From Alphaproteobacteria bacterium (lineage in GTDB: Bacteria; Pseudomonadota; Alphaproteobacteria; Rhodobacterales; Rhodobacteraceae), in NCBI GenBank assembly GCA_024280735.1, contig JAJRPO010000025.1:1-64000 (forward strand): a stretch of 64,000 bases of DNA, in the 5' to 3' direction. Under the pieces are notes generated by a model that searched no databases, had not been told where the DNA came from, and was given only the letters and a program-made list of their open reading frames with translations. Positions 8,062-18,047 of this stretch are shown piece by piece. Within the stretch, counting starts at the first letter, position 1, and each line of letters opens with the position of its first letter. The position numbers and the translations under genes were made by a program.

Positions 8062-9945
8062 ATGGCGCAGGCAAAAACTATGGCGGTGGCTACGCATAAC
8101 GGGCGATTTCAGCTGTGGGCCGGGTTTTCCTTTCTGACACTGATGTTTCTGCTGTCTGCGACAATGGCTTTCGCCCAGCCAAAAATCATCAAATCGCATG
8201 GCATCTCGACCTTTGGTGATTTGAAATACGGTGCTGATTTCAAACATTTTGACTATGTGAACCCCGATGCCCCCAAGGGCGGCGAGATGTCGACATGGGC
8301 CTTTGGCACTTTTAACAGCCTGACGCCCTATATCCTAAAGGGGCAAGCTGGGGCGCTGTCGAGTATTTTCTTTGAAAGTCTGATGTCGGGGAGTGCGGAT
8401 GAACCAGATTCAATGTATGGTCTGCTGGCCGAGAGCATTGAATACCCCGAAGACCGTAGTTGGGCCATTTTCAATATTCGGCCAGAGGCGCGGTTTTCTG
8501 ATGGAACACCGGTCACTGCTGAAGATGTTGCCTTTTCCATGGAAATTCTGCGCGAAAAAGGACGCCTGAGTTACAAAGTATTGCTGCAAGATTTTGAAAA
8601 GGCCGAGGTGCTTGGCCCGCTTAAAGTAAAGTTTACTTTTGTCGATGGCGCAAACACGCGCGAATTGCCAATGACGGCGGCGGGTCTCCCGATTTTTTCC
8701 AAGGCCTATTTCGCCGAACATGATTTCGCCGAGAGCACATTGGAGCCGCCACTAGGGTCGGGCGAGTACGTGCTGCACAATGTGGTTCCTGGAAAAACCA
8801 TATCTTACCGACGGCAGGCAGATTACTGGGGCAAAGAATTGCCGATCAACCAAGGCCGATCCAATTTTGAGTTTTTGACCTTTGAATATTATGCGGATTA
8901 TACGGCGGCATTTGAGGGCTTCAAAGGCGGCACTTATAATTTCCGCGAGGAGTTCCTGTCAAAGCTATGGGCGACATCGTACAATTTTCCGGCGCTCAAC
9001 AAAGGTTGGGCCGTTAAAACCACCTTGCCTGATGGCAACCCTTCTGGCACCCAAGGATTTTGGCTGAATACACGCCGCGACAAATTCAAAGACCCACGCG
9101 TGCGAGAGGCAATGGGTATGGTCTTCAATTTTGAATGGTCGAACAAAGCGCTTTTTTACGATCTTTATGAGCGGACAGACAGTTTTTGGGAAAACTCAAA
9201 CTTGCAAGCTTCGGGAATGCCTTCAGCAGATGAGCTGGAATTGCTGGAACCACTTCGCAAGCATCTGCCTGACAGCGTTTTTACAGAGCCTGCTTTTGTA
9301 CCTAACATTTCAAAAACCCGCCAATTGGACCGCAAAGCGCTCCGCAATGCTGGCAAATTATTGGACGCGGCGGGCTGGCCTGTTGTCAACGGCAAGCGGA
9401 CCAATGCGAACGGCGAGGTTTTGAGTGTCGAATTCCTGAATGACAGCCCCTCCTTTGAGCGGATCGTCAACCCGTTTATCGACAATCTGAAAAGACTGGG
9501 CATTCAGACCGAACTGAAAACTGTCGATCCGGCGCAAGCGACCGAGCGACAAAAGGAATACGACTATGACGTGGTGATCCAGCGGTTTGTCATGTCACTG
9601 ACGCCAGGTATTGAGTTGCGCAATATTTTTAGCAGCGAAGTCGTTGATAATCCCGGTGCCAGTAACCTAAGTGGCCTATCGAACCCCGCAATTGACGCCC
9701 TGCTAGACATCATCGAAAAGGCACAAACCCGCGAGGAGCTGAACACCGCCGTGCGCGCCCTAGACCGCAGCTTGCGCGCCCTGCACATCTGGATACCGCA
9801 GTGGTACAAACCGGTTCACAACATCAGTTATCTGGATGTGTTTGAACATCCTGACAACCTGCCACCCTATGCTATGGGCGAAATGGATTTTTGGTGGTAC
9901 AACGCCGAAAAGGCAGCGAAACTCAAAGCAGCAGGCGCGTTTTAA
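8062..9945 (+). CDS. yejA: Peptide ABC transporter substrate-binding protein YejA
   Basis: This periplasmic binding protein of the family-5 peptide/nickel group captures oligopeptides (in enterobacteria also microcin C) for the YejBEF importer. A signal peptide (FLTLMFLLSATMAFAQ) is followed by the family opening HGISTFGDLKYG, then FSDGTPVTAEDVAFS and QGFWLNTRRDKFKDPRVREA. Length (627 residues) is normal. ATG has GAGG eight bases upstream. The permease gene follows after three bases. The complete, tightly coupled yejABEF order supports the assignment over other family-5 proteins. Confidence 0.93.
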   Translation: MAQAKTMAVATHNGRFQLWAGFSFLTLMFLLSATMAFAQPKIIKSHGISTFGDLKYGADFKHFDYVNPDAPKGGEMSTWAFGTFNSLTPYILKGQAGALSSIFFESLMSGSADEPDSMYGLLAESIEYPEDRSWAIFNIRPEARFSDGTPVTAEDVAFSMEILREKGRLSYKVLLQDFEKAEVLGPLKVKFTFVDGANTRELPMTAAGLPIFSKAYFAEHDFAESTLEPPLGSGEYVLHNVVPGKTISYRRQADYWGKELPINQGRSNFEFLTFEYYADYTAAFEGFKGGTYNFREEFLSKLWATSYNFPALNKGWAVKTTLPDGNPSGTQGFWLNTRRDKFKDPRVREAMGMVFNFEWSNKALFYDLYERTDSFWENSNLQASGMPSADELELLEPLRKHLPDSVFTEPAFVPNISKTRQLDRKALRNAGKLLDAAGWPVVNGKRTNANGEVLSVEFLNDSPSFERIVNPFIDNLKRLGIQTELKTVDPAQATERQKEYDYDVVIQRFVMSLTPGIELRNIFSSEVVDNPGASNLSGLSNPAIDALLDIIEKAQTREELNTAVRALDRSLRALHIWIPQWYKPVHNISYLDVFEHPDNLPPYAMGEMDFWWYNAEKAAKLKAAGAF

Positions 9946-9948
9946 TCT

Positions 9949-11034
9949 ATGGGAGCATATATCCTCCGACGGTTGTTATTGATGATTCCGACATTGATCG
10001 GCATCATGATCATCAACTTTACCCTCATCCAATTTGTGCCGGGCGGCCCGATTGAGCAGATCCTTGCGCAGTTGGATGAGGAAAGCAGCGCCACGGATCG
10101 GATCAGCGGTGGCGGCTCCGAGGTCGGCGGCGGCGGGTCGCGTAACGGGGAAACCTATCAGGGTTCCCGTGGGCTGCCAGAGGAGTTCATCAAAGACTTG
10201 GAAAAGCAGTTCGGTTTTGACAAACCGCCGCTGGAACGGTTTTTCCTGATGATGGGGAATTACCTGCGGTTTGATTTCGGCGAGAGTTACTTTCGATCCA
10301 TTTCCGTTATCGATCTTGTGTTGGAGAAAATGCCGGTCTCGATAACGTTGGGCCTGTGGTCCACCCTGCTCGCCTATATCATCTCGATCCCGCTGGGTAT
10401 CCGCAAGGCCGTGCGCGAGGGGTCACGCTTTGACACTTGGACATCCGGCATCATCGTGGCAGCCTATGCCATTCCCAGTTTTCTGGTTGCTATCATGTTG
10501 CTGGTGGTATTCGCAGGTGGTTCCTTCTGGAAGGTATTTCCATTGCGGGGGTTAACCTCGGATGGGTTCGACAATTTTAGCGTCTGGCACCAAATAACTG
10601 ACTACCTGTGGCATATCGTTTTGCCTGTTACCGCCGCAACCATCGGTGCTTTCGCAACCTCGACCTTGCTGACTAAAAACTCGTTTCTGGACGAGATCAA
10701 CAAGCAGTATGTGACCACAGCACGCGCCAAGGGGTTGTCAGAGAGAGGCGTTTTCTACGGCCATGTTTTCCGCAACGCCATGCTGATTATCATTGCCGGA
10801 TTTCCCGGTGCCTTCATTGGTGTCTTCTTTGGTGCCTCGCTGATTATTGAAATCGTTTTCTCGCTCGACGGGCTTGGCCGGCTGGGGTTTGAGGCTGCAG
10901 TTAATCGCGACTATCCTGTATTCTTCGGTACGCTTTACGTTTTTGGCCTGATGGGGCTGATCGTAGGGCTGGTGTCTGACCTGATGTATGTCTGGGTCGA
11001 TCCCCGTATCGATTTTGAGAGCCGCAACACATGA
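9949..11034 (+). CDS. yejB: Peptide ABC transporter permease YejB
   Basis: This inner-membrane permease (361 residues) opens with the family signature YILRRLLLMIPTLIGIMIIN. It has a glycine-rich periplasmic insert (ISGGGSEVGGGG) typical of YejB, and a coupling-loop EAA segment near TTARAKGLSERGVFYGHVFR. It forms a heterodimer with YejE. Its stop overlaps the next start (ATGA), showing translational coupling. Confidence 0.95.
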   Translation: MGAYILRRLLLMIPTLIGIMIINFTLIQFVPGGPIEQILAQLDEESSATDRISGGGSEVGGGGSRNGETYQGSRGLPEEFIKDLEKQFGFDKPPLERFFLMMGNYLRFDFGESYFRSISVIDLVLEKMPVSITLGLWSTLLAYIISIPLGIRKAVREGSRFDTWTSGIIVAAYAIPSFLVAIMLLVVFAGGSFWKVFPLRGLTSDGFDNFSVWHQITDYLWHIVLPVTAATIGAFATSTLLTKNSFLDEINKQYVTTARAKGLSERGVFYGHVFRNAMLIIIAGFPGAFIGVFFGASLIIEIVFSLDGLGRLGFEAAVNRDYPVFFGTLYVFGLMGLIVGLVSDLMYVWVDPRIDFESRNT

Positions 11035-12143
11035 AGCTGTTCAAATCCTCCATCGCACAGCGCCGCCTTGAGAATTTCCGCGCCAACCGCCGTGCCGTGT
11101 GGTCCCTGTGGATATTCGGCATTCTGTTCTTTGTCTGCCTGTTTGCCGAATTGGTCGCCAATGACAAACCCTTGCTGGCCTCTTATCGCGGCGACATTTA
11201 CGCCCCCGCTTTCCGTTTTTACACCGAGGTCGACTTTGGCGGCGAGTTTGAGACCGAGGCGTCTTACCGCGATCCTGAAGTCGAATGCCTTATTGTGACT
11301 GGTGGATTAGACAGTTGCTTTGATGCGCCATTTGAACTGATTGCGCAGGCAAAGGCGAATACCATTGGGGATCCCGATTTTTATCAAGGTTGGGTCCTCA
11401 AAGCTCCCGTCCCCTACTCCTTCAATCATCCCAACGATATTGACGCGGCGGCGCCCTCTGCCCCTGACAGCGACCACTGGCTCGGCACTGACGATCAAAC
11501 CCGCGACGTGCTGGCGCGGATCATCTATGGCTTTCGGATTTCCACCGTATTCGCGATTATTGTTGTGGGCGTTTCATCTGTCATCGGTATCGTTGCCGGG
11601 GCCACAATGGGTTACTTCGGTGGTTGGGTGGATTTGATATTTCAACGTATTTTGGAAATCTGGTCCAGCACACCGATGCTCTATGTCATCATCATTCTAT
11701 CCGCGATTTTTACGATGAATTTTGTGATTCTAACCAGCCTGATAATCCTGTTCAGTTGGATGGGGTTGGTGGGGTTGGTGCGCGCGGAATTCTTGCGGGC
11801 ACGGAACTTTGAATACGTGCGGGCGGCGCGCGCCATGGGCGTCACCGACTGGAAAATCATGTTCCGCCACCTGCTGCCCAACGCGATGGTTGCGACCCTT
11901 ACCTTCATCCCCTTTGCCGTGACTGGTGCCATCAGCGCCTTAACCGGCCTCGATTTTTTGGGCTTCGGACTGCCGCCCTCCTACCCTTCACTGGGGGAGT
12001 TGGCATTGCAGGCCAAGAATAATCTACAAGCTCCATGGCTTGCATTCTCGGCGTTTTTATCGATCTCGATCATGCTCTCGTTGCTGGTGTTCGTCTTTGA
12101 AGGCGTCCGCGATGCCTTTGATCCAAGGAAGACTTTCAAATGA
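11031..12143 (+). CDS. yejE: Peptide ABC transporter permease YejE
   Basis: This is the second permease (370 residues). An N-terminal membrane segment is followed by the YejE-specific periplasmic stretch (ANDKPLLASYRGDIY, then EASYRDPEV), then the LGTDDQTRDVLARIIYG motif and a DppC-like membrane domain whose EAA loop is VRAARAMGVTDWKIMFRHLLP. It overlaps both neighbours by four bases. Confidence 0.95.
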   Translation: MKLFKSSIAQRRLENFRANRRAVWSLWIFGILFFVCLFAELVANDKPLLASYRGDIYAPAFRFYTEVDFGGEFETEASYRDPEVECLIVTGGLDSCFDAPFELIAQAKANTIGDPDFYQGWVLKAPVPYSFNHPNDIDAAAPSAPDSDHWLGTDDQTRDVLARIIYGFRISTVFAIIVVGVSSVIGIVAGATMGYFGGWVDLIFQRILEIWSSTPMLYVIIILSAIFTMNFVILTSLIILFSWMGLVGLVRAEFLRARNFEYVRAARAMGVTDWKIMFRHLLPNAMVATLTFIPFAVTGAISALTGLDFLGFGLPPSYPSLGELALQAKNNLQAPWLAFSAFLSISIMLSLLVFVFEGVRDAFDPRKTFK

Positions 12144-13747
12144 GTAAGACGGTTCTGACTATTGAAAATCTGTCCGTTGCTTTCGGGGATAACCCGCCCG
12201 CCGTGGATACTGTCAGCTTTGAAGTGAAAGCCGGCAAAACAATCGCTTTGGTTGGGGAAAGCGGGTCGGGTAAATCTGTGACAGCCTTGTCGACCGTTAG
12301 CCTGTTGCCTGAATCCGCACAAGTAACCGGATCAGTGAAATATCTGGGCCGCGAGATGGTCGGCGCTGACGACAAAACCCTGCGCGAAGTGCGTGGCAAC
12401 GACATCAGCTTTATTTTCCAAGAACCGATGACCTCGCTGAATCCTTTGCACACAATCTCTAAACAACTGGGCGAGAGCCTCGCCCTGCATCAGGGATTAA
12501 GCGGAGATAAGGCCAAAGCACGCATTCTGGACCTCATGAACAAAGTTGGCATTCGCGATCCCGAAAAGCGCTTGGATAACTATCCGCATCAATTGTCAGG
12601 TGGCCAACGCCAGCGCGTGATGATCGCGATGGCGCTGGCAAATGGGCCAGAATTGCTGATCGCGGATGAGCCGACCACGGCACTGGACGTAACCATTCAA
12701 GCGCAGATTCTGGACTTGTTGGCAGATATTCAACGGGCCGAGGGCATGGCGATGTTGTTCATCACCCACGACCTGAAAATCGTTCGGCGGATCGCAGACG
12801 AGGTTTGTGTCATGCAGCACGGCAAAATCGTAGAGGCCGGACCCACCGCAGAGATTTTCGCTAATCCGCAACATGAATATACCCGCACACTGCTGGCGGC
12901 AGAACCCACGGGGGAGCCTGATCCGGTGCCAAAGGACGCTGTGGAAATCGCCTCGACCAAGAATTTGCGGGTGTGGTTCCCGATCAAAAAGGGCTTTCTG
13001 CGTAAAACTGTTGATCATATCAAGGCAGTGAACGCCGCGACGTTTTCCGTTCGCGAGGGTGAGACCTTGGGTATTGTGGGCGAAAGTGGTTCAGGCAAGA
13101 CAACAGTGGCGCTGGCCATGATGCGACTTATTTCGTCTGAGGGGCCAGTGGTGTTTTTAGGTCAAGATATTCAAGGCCTCAAGAACAAGGCACTGCAACC
13201 GCTGCGCCGCGACATTCAGATGGTGTTTCAAGACCCCTATGGCTCGCTCAGCCCACGCATGACAGTGGAGCAGATCATCGCCGAGGGGTTGGGAGTTCAC
13301 GGGTTGGAACCGGGGCAGAACCAGCGCACATTGGTGCATGATATGATGACCGAGGTTGGGTTGGATCCTGCCACTGCGGAACGTTATCCGCATGAGTTTT
13401 CCGGCGGGCAGCGCCAACGTATCGCAATCGCGCGCGCAATGATCCTCAAGCCGCGACTGGTGGTGTTGGATGAACCTACATCGGCGCTGGATATGACAGT
13501 CCAAGTTCAGATCGTGAACCTGCTACGTGACCTGCAAAAGAAATATTCACTGGCCTATATCTTCATCAGCCACGACTTGGCCGTTGTGCGCGCCGTCAGC
13601 CACAAAGTTTTGGTGATGCAGCAAGGTGACGTGGTAGAATCAGGCGATTGCGCGCAGGTGTTTGACGCACCGCAAACCGAATATACCCGCACGTTGATGG
13701 CGGCGGCATTCGGGATGGCCTCGGGCGGGAAAACCGCCCAAAGCTGA
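12140..13747 (+). CDS. yejF: Peptide ABC transporter ATP-binding protein YejF
   Basis: This protein fuses two ABC ATPase domains (535 residues). The first has GESGSGKS, signature [15 protein letters not shown] and Walker [13 protein letters not shown]. The second has [23 protein letters not shown] and [11 protein letters not shown]. Each half ends with the oligopeptide-transporter C-terminal extension, so both domains look catalytically intact. It powers YejBE. The convergent DUF302 gene ends five bases away. Confidence 0.95.
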   Translation: MSKTVLTIENLSVAFGDNPPAVDTVSFEVKAGKTIALVGESGSGKSVTALSTVSLLPESAQVTGSVKYLGREMVGADDKTLREVRGNDISFIFQEPMTSLNPLHTISKQLGESLALHQGLSGDKAKARILDLMNKVGIRDPEKRLDNYPHQLSGGQRQRVMIAMALANGPELLIADEPTTALDVTIQAQILDLLADIQRAEGMAMLFITHDLKIVRRIADEVCVMQHGKIVEAGPTAEIFANPQHEYTRTLLAAEPTGEPDPVPKDAVEIASTKNLRVWFPIKKGFLRKTVDHIKAVNAATFSVREGETLGIVGESGSGKTTVALAMMRLISSEGPVVFLGQDIQGLKNKALQPLRRDIQMVFQDPYGSLSPRMTVEQIIAEGLGVHGLEPGQNQRTLVHDMMTEVGLDPATAERYPHEFSGGQRQRIAIARAMILKPRLVVLDEPTSALDMTVQVQIVNLLRDLQKKYSLAYIFISHDLAVVRAVSHKVLVMQQGDVVESGDCAQVFDAPQTEYTRTLMAAAFGMASGGKTAQS

Positions 13748-13752
13748 TATCT

Positions 13753-14340
13753 CTAAAAGTCGCCTTCAGCGGCGCGGGTCAGAATATCTTGCATAATGTC
13801 TTTGACCTCAAGGGCCTCTTTCAACAACGCGTCTGGCAAAGTTTTGCCGCCGTAAATCATCATGTCCATATCAAGCGTGTAAATCCACAACTGGCCCTCG
13901 GCGTCTTCAACCAACGAAATCCGGCACGGCAGATAGGCCGCATAAGCCGGGTCATGTTCGATCATTTTGGCGGCGGTCAGCGGATTACAATACAGATAGA
14001 TTTGCAGTTTGCGCCAAGGCTCGCCGGTCATTGCAGCGACCTGATCACCAAGTGGCAACTCACCCACGCCTCTGATGTTGCGTTCAATTGCGATATTTTT
14101 TATCGACTCGTCAACCTCCTCGAAGGTCAGCCCCTCAGCCACTTTGGCCTTCCACACGGTGGCCGCAGCTGCGTTACCAGTCTCCACCAACTGGTCCGCC
14201 ATTTTCTTGTAAGTCGCAAACGCTTGCGGATCGAAGCCGTCAAATGCGGTCTTATATTTCATAAGCGACGGCCCAACCCAAATGGCCAGGCCAATCGCGA
14301 CAACGCCCAATAGGGCCAAAATGTTGCGGATAAATCCCAT
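13753..14340 (-). CDS. DUF302 domain-containing membrane-anchored protein
   Basis: The 195-residue protein has one N-terminal membrane anchor (ILALLGVVAIGLAIWVG) and a periplasmic domain of the DUF302 type, recognisable from QIYLYCNPLTAAKMIEHDP, YLPCRISLVED and WIYTLDMDMMI. DUF302 has no established biochemical role. It is the last gene of a long minus-strand block, and DUF2892 lies 62 bases upstream. DUF302 proteins recur in sulfur- and metal-related neighbourhoods, which is context rather than proof of function. Confidence 0.75.
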   Translation of the reverse strand: MGFIRNILALLGVVAIGLAIWVGPSLMKYKTAFDGFDPQAFATYKKMADQLVETGNAAAATVWKAKVAEGLTFEEVDESIKNIAIERNIRGVGELPLGDQVAAMTGEPWRKLQIYLYCNPLTAAKMIEHDPAYAAYLPCRISLVEDAEGQLWIYTLDMDMMIYGGKTLPDALLKEALEVKDIMQDILTRAAEGDF

Positions 14341-14402
14341 AGAAACCTCCCCAGGTTTGGGCGCTGCCCGCAGGTTACGGACAAATCACCCGATAGTTTT
14401 AC

Positions 14403-14606
14403 TTACTTGGCACCGAACGCCTTGAGTATTTTGGTCAGCGGGCAAAATCCAGTAATACCAGATTGGAACAGGTTCACGCCAACGAAAATGATGAACCACA
14501 ACCAGCTCATTGTTCCAAGGTTAAATTGGCCGGAAAAATGGCCAAGGCCAAGAGCGACGAGGATGAACAAACCGGCGAAGGTCATTGTAAGACGTTGAGC
14601 ATTCAT
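14403..14606 (-). CDS. DUF2892 small inner-membrane protein
   Basis: This 67-residue protein has two membrane helices (LTMTFAGLFILVALGLGHF; WLWFIIFVGVNLFQSGITGF) and ends GFCPLTKILKAFG. The FCP motif is typical of DUF2892 (YgaP-like membrane part). In YgaP the same fold is fused to a rhodanese domain; here it is stand-alone. I start at ATG 14606, which has AGGTG six bases upstream, instead of the longer ORF-track start. Confidence 0.8.
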   Translation of the reverse strand: MNAQRLTMTFAGLFILVALGLGHFSGQFNLGTMSWLWFIIFVGVNLFQSGITGFCPLTKILKAFGAK

Positions 14607-14707
14607 TTTAGCACCTGACATTGTTAAGTTAAATTTGTGTGGCACACATATCAAATTTTGAATGTATTTGCAAGCCTTCTGTGTAGCAAACAAAACTCAT
14701 GTAACGA

Positions 14708-15274
14708 TTAGCCCCGCCCAAAGGAAAAAACGCGGTCCATCCAGTTTTTCTTCGGTGCAAATGGCACGTATTTGTCCAGCTCAAATTCAACCGCCTCGCC
14801 ATCAACAATTTCTTCACCATCCAAAACCCGTTGATACAAAAACTCAGCCAGAGGGATCACCGCATCCTGGTTTTTCTGTTCAGCAAAAATCTTTTGGGCA
14901 ACATCTTCCAGGTTGTCCCAAACAACTTCGTGGTCCTTTTCGTCACCTAAACCAGCGACCAACCGCGTCAGCTCGTCAATTCTAGCCACGTCACCGCTGC
15001 AGCATGTCGCCGAAGAGCAGGCCAGTTCCTCGGCTATCTGGCCGCCAAATAATTCGATTATCCGAATTTCCAACGTTTCGATAAACGAGGCCCAATCCCC
15101 TCCGAATGCCTTGTCACTCACTAAAACCGGCGGGCGGGGCAGCATTCTTACGGATACAATACGAAGGCCAAGCGCGCGCGCGGTCAGTGCGTGGCCCGCT
15201 TCATAAACGGCCAAACGAAAGGCCTGCTCGGCACATCTTCCTTCGGGTACTGGGCAAACTGGTTCTGTGTACAT
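14708..15274 (-). CDS. AAA-less M41 (FtsH)-like protein with altered zinc motif
   Basis: The 188-residue protein resembles only the C-terminal metallopeptidase domain of FtsH. The helix LAVYEAGHALTARALGL (about 21-37) aligns with the HEAGH motif, and LFGGQIAEEL...SGDVARIDELTRLV aligns with the region carrying the third (Asp) zinc ligand, here Asp95. The first zinc-binding histidine is replaced by tyrosine (YEAGH), so ordinary peptidase activity is doubtful. No AAA module or membrane segment is present. A CCSG cysteine pair sits beside the expected metal site. It is followed 32 bases upstream by the dynamin-like gene in the same direction. It may act as a scaffold or regulator. Confidence 0.65.
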   Translation of the reverse strand: MYTEPVCPVPEGRCAEQAFRLAVYEAGHALTARALGLRIVSVRMLPRPPVLVSDKAFGGDWASFIETLEIRIIELFGGQIAEELACSSATCCSGDVARIDELTRLVAGLGDEKDHEVVWDNLEDVAQKIFAEQKNQDAVIPLAEFLYQRVLDGEEIVDGEAVEFELDKYVPFAPKKNWMDRVFSFGRG

Positions 15275-15306
15275 TCACTGCCCTTTCAGAGCGGGTCTGC
15301 TATAAA

Positions 15307-16794
15307 TTACACTGATGTGGATTCTTCTGATTGAGCCGTGGCCTCAATCACTTCACCTTGCCCATCACCAGAGCGGCCCGATGGATCAGCGTATCGGTCA
15401 TTCAAACTTTGAATATGGGTGGCAACGGTTTCCCGCACCATCCGCAATTTCTTGGCTGCCCGGTTACCCCAACCTGCTGGTTCCAACCCGAATATTGAAT
15501 GGAAAGAACCCGTGCCTTTTTCAAACGCTTTGCGCAAGTTTAGCTCTACTTGACCATATGATTCCGGCAAGGAAGCGGCGATCTTTTTGGCCACGGCTCC
15601 GCGCACCCAAAAATGGAAACTGCTGAGCAGGACAATCGCAGCGAGGATGGTGGCACCCACATCAATTTTGTGGCTAACGATCCACTCCAGAGAGAATACC
15701 CCCATCGGTGGCGTCCATTTAAAATAGAACATCAGGCCAGCAATTGCCGCAACCAGAACGCACAACGCAATGCCATCGCCAATCAGAACACGGCGCCGCC
15801 AGCTTGCTTTGGCTTGGCGCAGCTTGGGCAGAATGTCATTTTCCAGCTCATTGGCAACGGTTTCAAGAACGCTGACAATGCGATAGTTCCGCTGCAACTC
15901 GACCTCATCCATCCGGTTAATGATCTTGGCCAAATCCGCATCGCGTTTTGCTTGAAAGCGCGCACGCAAAGCATCGTCTTCGATCGGAACAGCCGCTTCT
16001 TCGTTGTAGATTGTATAGAATTGACCCGCCGCCAAACCTGCCTGCGCGACAGCCCTTTGCCATGCGCCAACGATTTCCTCGGAGTTGTCATCCCGTGCAG
16101 CCGTGTCGATCTGATTGAGAACATATAGGAATTTTGAGGCGTCTGTACGGGTAACAGTCTGTGCCACCAAATGCTCCAAGGTATCTTGCATCGCACCGGG
16201 TTCCGGGTGCCGCGCGTCAAAGAACACCAACACCAGGTCAGACAAATCGATGATGTGATTGGTAATCCGAAGGGTGGAACGCCGTTGATCATCCGCATCA
16301 AAACCCGGCGAATCGATGATGATCTTACTTTTGATCCGGATATTACTGGTCGTACGCAGCTGCAAATAGCTCTCGATGTGTTTGCCTTCGCCCTTGGCAA
16401 CCTTCTCGATCTCATGGGAAATCCGGTAGAACGGGAAACGCGGATCGGCATCAAGAGCCGTGCCTGGCAAAGTCTGGCTGCCTGCCGTCGTCGCGGTGCG
16501 GTGACATATCACTGTGAACTTGTCGTCAACCGCTTGGTTGCCAGTGCTTTGCAAAGTTTCGCCTACATAGGCATTGATGAAGGTCGATTTACCTGACGAA
16601 AACGTGCCGAGAACTGAAATCAAAGGCCACCATGAGATACGCGACGCCAAGGAGGATTCTTTGTCCAGCAAACCAGTGCCGTAGAGCAATTTATCAAATT
16701 TGTAGTAGGTCGGCAAAACTTCCAGCAAAGCTGGGTTCTCTGCCTTCAAGTGCTTTTCCAGACGGGCGAGGCGATTGTTCAGAAAGTTGCTCAT
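15307..16794 (-). CDS. Dynamin-like GTPase with two membrane segments
   Basis: This is a large GTPase of the bacterial dynamin-like family (495 residues). The G1 P-loop GTFSSGKS lies at 63-70, G3 is DSPG (IIIDSPGFDAD) and G4 is probably NQID. A helical region is followed by two adjacent membrane segments (IALCVLVAAIAGLMFYF; GATILAAIVLLSSFHFW) and a C-terminal helical tail. Proteins of this class remodel or tether membranes in a GTP-dependent way. The neighbours are a membrane TPR-like protein and a ParA ATPase, all in one direction with gaps of 29-44 bases, which suggests a localised membrane-shaping module. Confidence 0.8.
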   Translation of the reverse strand: MSNFLNNRLARLEKHLKAENPALLEVLPTYYKFDKLLYGTGLLDKESSLASRISWWPLISVLGTFSSGKSTFINAYVGETLQSTGNQAVDDKFTVICHRTATTAGSQTLPGTALDADPRFPFYRISHEIEKVAKGEGKHIESYLQLRTTSNIRIKSKIIIDSPGFDADDQRRSTLRITNHIIDLSDLVLVFFDARHPEPGAMQDTLEHLVAQTVTRTDASKFLYVLNQIDTAARDDNSEEIVGAWQRAVAQAGLAAGQFYTIYNEEAAVPIEDDALRARFQAKRDADLAKIINRMDEVELQRNYRIVSVLETVANELENDILPKLRQAKASWRRRVLIGDGIALCVLVAAIAGLMFYFKWTPPMGVFSLEWIVSHKIDVGATILAAIVLLSSFHFWVRGAVAKKIAASLPESYGQVELNLRKAFEKGTGSFHSIFGLEPAGWGNRAAKKLRMVRETVATHIQSLNDRYADPSGRSGDGQGEVIEATAQSEESTSV

Positions 16795-16823
16795 ATTGGT
16801 ATCCTGTATTTATCCGATTTCGG

Positions 16824-17381
16824 CTATTTGGCGGCGCGCGCCCGAAGGTCGGCGGCTTTTTCGGGGGAAATACCTTGCAACGCATTGATGATCGACATCA
16901 CCTGCTGCTTGTTACCCGATTTAAGCAGTAGAAGCCCCGCGTTGTGGAAGTATTTAGCTGCTTCTTCAAAGCGGCGTTGCGAATAAAAGAAATTCCCCGT
17001 TTCGCCCTGAATATTTGCATCCATATCGAATTCGTCCGCCATTGCCACATAGAGGGTTTCGGCCTTTTTGACGTCACCCTTCCAGTAAACATTGCGTACT
17101 TCGTCAAGTCGCGTAGTTAGATTTGCGACTGCGGTTGCCCGTTTGGCCACGGGCTGCTCTTTGGCCACGTCTTCGACTATTGGCGTTTCTGAAACGGTTT
17201 CACTCACTTCAGCTGGTTCTTCATCCACCTCCTGCTCTTCAGCCACCGCTTCTTGTATTTCTTCTTGCGCGGATTCTTCCATAGAATAGCCAGCTAGTTG
17301 CATGACTTTTTCACGGTTAAAGATTGCAAACGCTATGGCGAAAACGATGATGTAGATGATGATGAGTCTGAGAAATGGCAT
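16824..17381 (-). CDS. Membrane-anchored acidic protein with TPR-like C-terminus
   Basis: I recognise no named family. The 185-residue protein has an N-terminal membrane helix (RLIIIYIIVFAIAFAIF), a Glu/Val-rich low-complexity linker (about 35-80), and a C-terminal helical repeat region (KAETLYVAMADEF, FYSQRRFEEAAKYFHNAG) that looks like two to three TPR-type helix pairs. It lies between the ParA and dynamin-like genes with short gaps. A scaffold linking the two to the membrane is a reasonable but unproven guess. Confidence 0.6.
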   Translation of the reverse strand: MPFLRLIIIYIIVFAIAFAIFNREKVMQLAGYSMEESAQEEIQEAVAEEQEVDEEPAEVSETVSETPIVEDVAKEQPVAKRATAVANLTTRLDEVRNVYWKGDVKKAETLYVAMADEFDMDANIQGETGNFFYSQRRFEEAAKYFHNAGLLLLKSGNKQQVMSIINALQGISPEKAADLRARAAK

Positions 17382-17425
17382 GTTCAGTCGCCCCGTTCCA
17401 AGTGTTAGTGTTGTTTCAGCGTTGG

Positions 17426-18046
17426 TTATTTTGATCCGTAGATCGCCCGTGCCAACTCGTCGAGTTCTTGTGCCGCTTTGCCGGATGGCTCTTGTTCAAA
17501 CACAGCCAACCCCTCCGAGAAGGAACGCCGGAAAGCCAAGCGCTGTACCATTTTTTGCGGCAATGCTTTGATCATTTTAAGTGTTTCAAGGGCCTCTAAA
17601 GACTCGGCGTTTTCACGCGAGCGCGGGTGTGGGTCCGCCCGGTTCACGAAGGCCACGATCGGCGGGAGTTTACCGCCTTTGCGTTCCTCTGTTACAATGT
17701 CGAGAAAATGTTGCGTCGCCCAAATGTCGGCTTGTGATGGCGTCACTGGAATAACAATCTTGCTGCACATGCGAATCGCTGCACGCAGGGCCTTCATATC
17801 AGACGTGCCGACATCAATCAGCCAATCACCCTTGGCTTTACCCTCGGCAGGCAATTTGTGTACAACTTTCAGCGCGGGTTCCACGCCGTCCTCGTCGCGA
17901 ATTTCGGCCACATCGCTCACGGTACGCTGAGGGTCCAGATCGCAAACGGTGACCGTTTTACCCTGAGCAATGCGCCACATCGCCATGTTGAAAACCAGCG
18001 TGCTCTTGCCAGTGCCGCCTTTGAAGTTTGCATAAAGTGTTAGCAT
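17426..18046 (-). CDS. ParA/MinD-family ATPase
   Basis: This 206-residue P-loop ATPase has the deviant Walker A motif KGGTGKS (residues 9-15), Walker A' with VCDLDPQRT, and WLIDVGTSD as the Walker B region. The family positions cargo (plasmids, chemoreceptor arrays, carboxysomes, flagella) through ATP-dependent surface gradients. No parB gene or parS-like repeat is visible, so a role in DNA partition is unlikely. Its start is one base from the stop of the upstream secreted-protein gene, indicating the same transcript as the dynamin-like gene. Confidence 0.85.
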   Translation of the reverse strand: MLTLYANFKGGTGKSTLVFNMAMWRIAQGKTVTVCDLDPQRTVSDVAEIRDEDGVEPALKVVHKLPAEGKAKGDWLIDVGTSDMKALRAAIRMCSKIVIPVTPSQADIWATQHFLDIVTEERKGGKLPPIVAFVNRADPHPRSRENAESLEALETLKMIKALPQKMVQRLAFRRSFSEGLAVFEQEPSGKAAQELDELARAIYGSK

Positions 18047-18047
18047 C

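Noticed and set aside
17426-18046. ParA as evidence for a plasmid or integrated replicon
   Set aside because: No parB, parS-like repeats, replication gene or integrase nearby; the surroundings are chromosomal housekeeping genes and the ATPase is in a dynamin operon.
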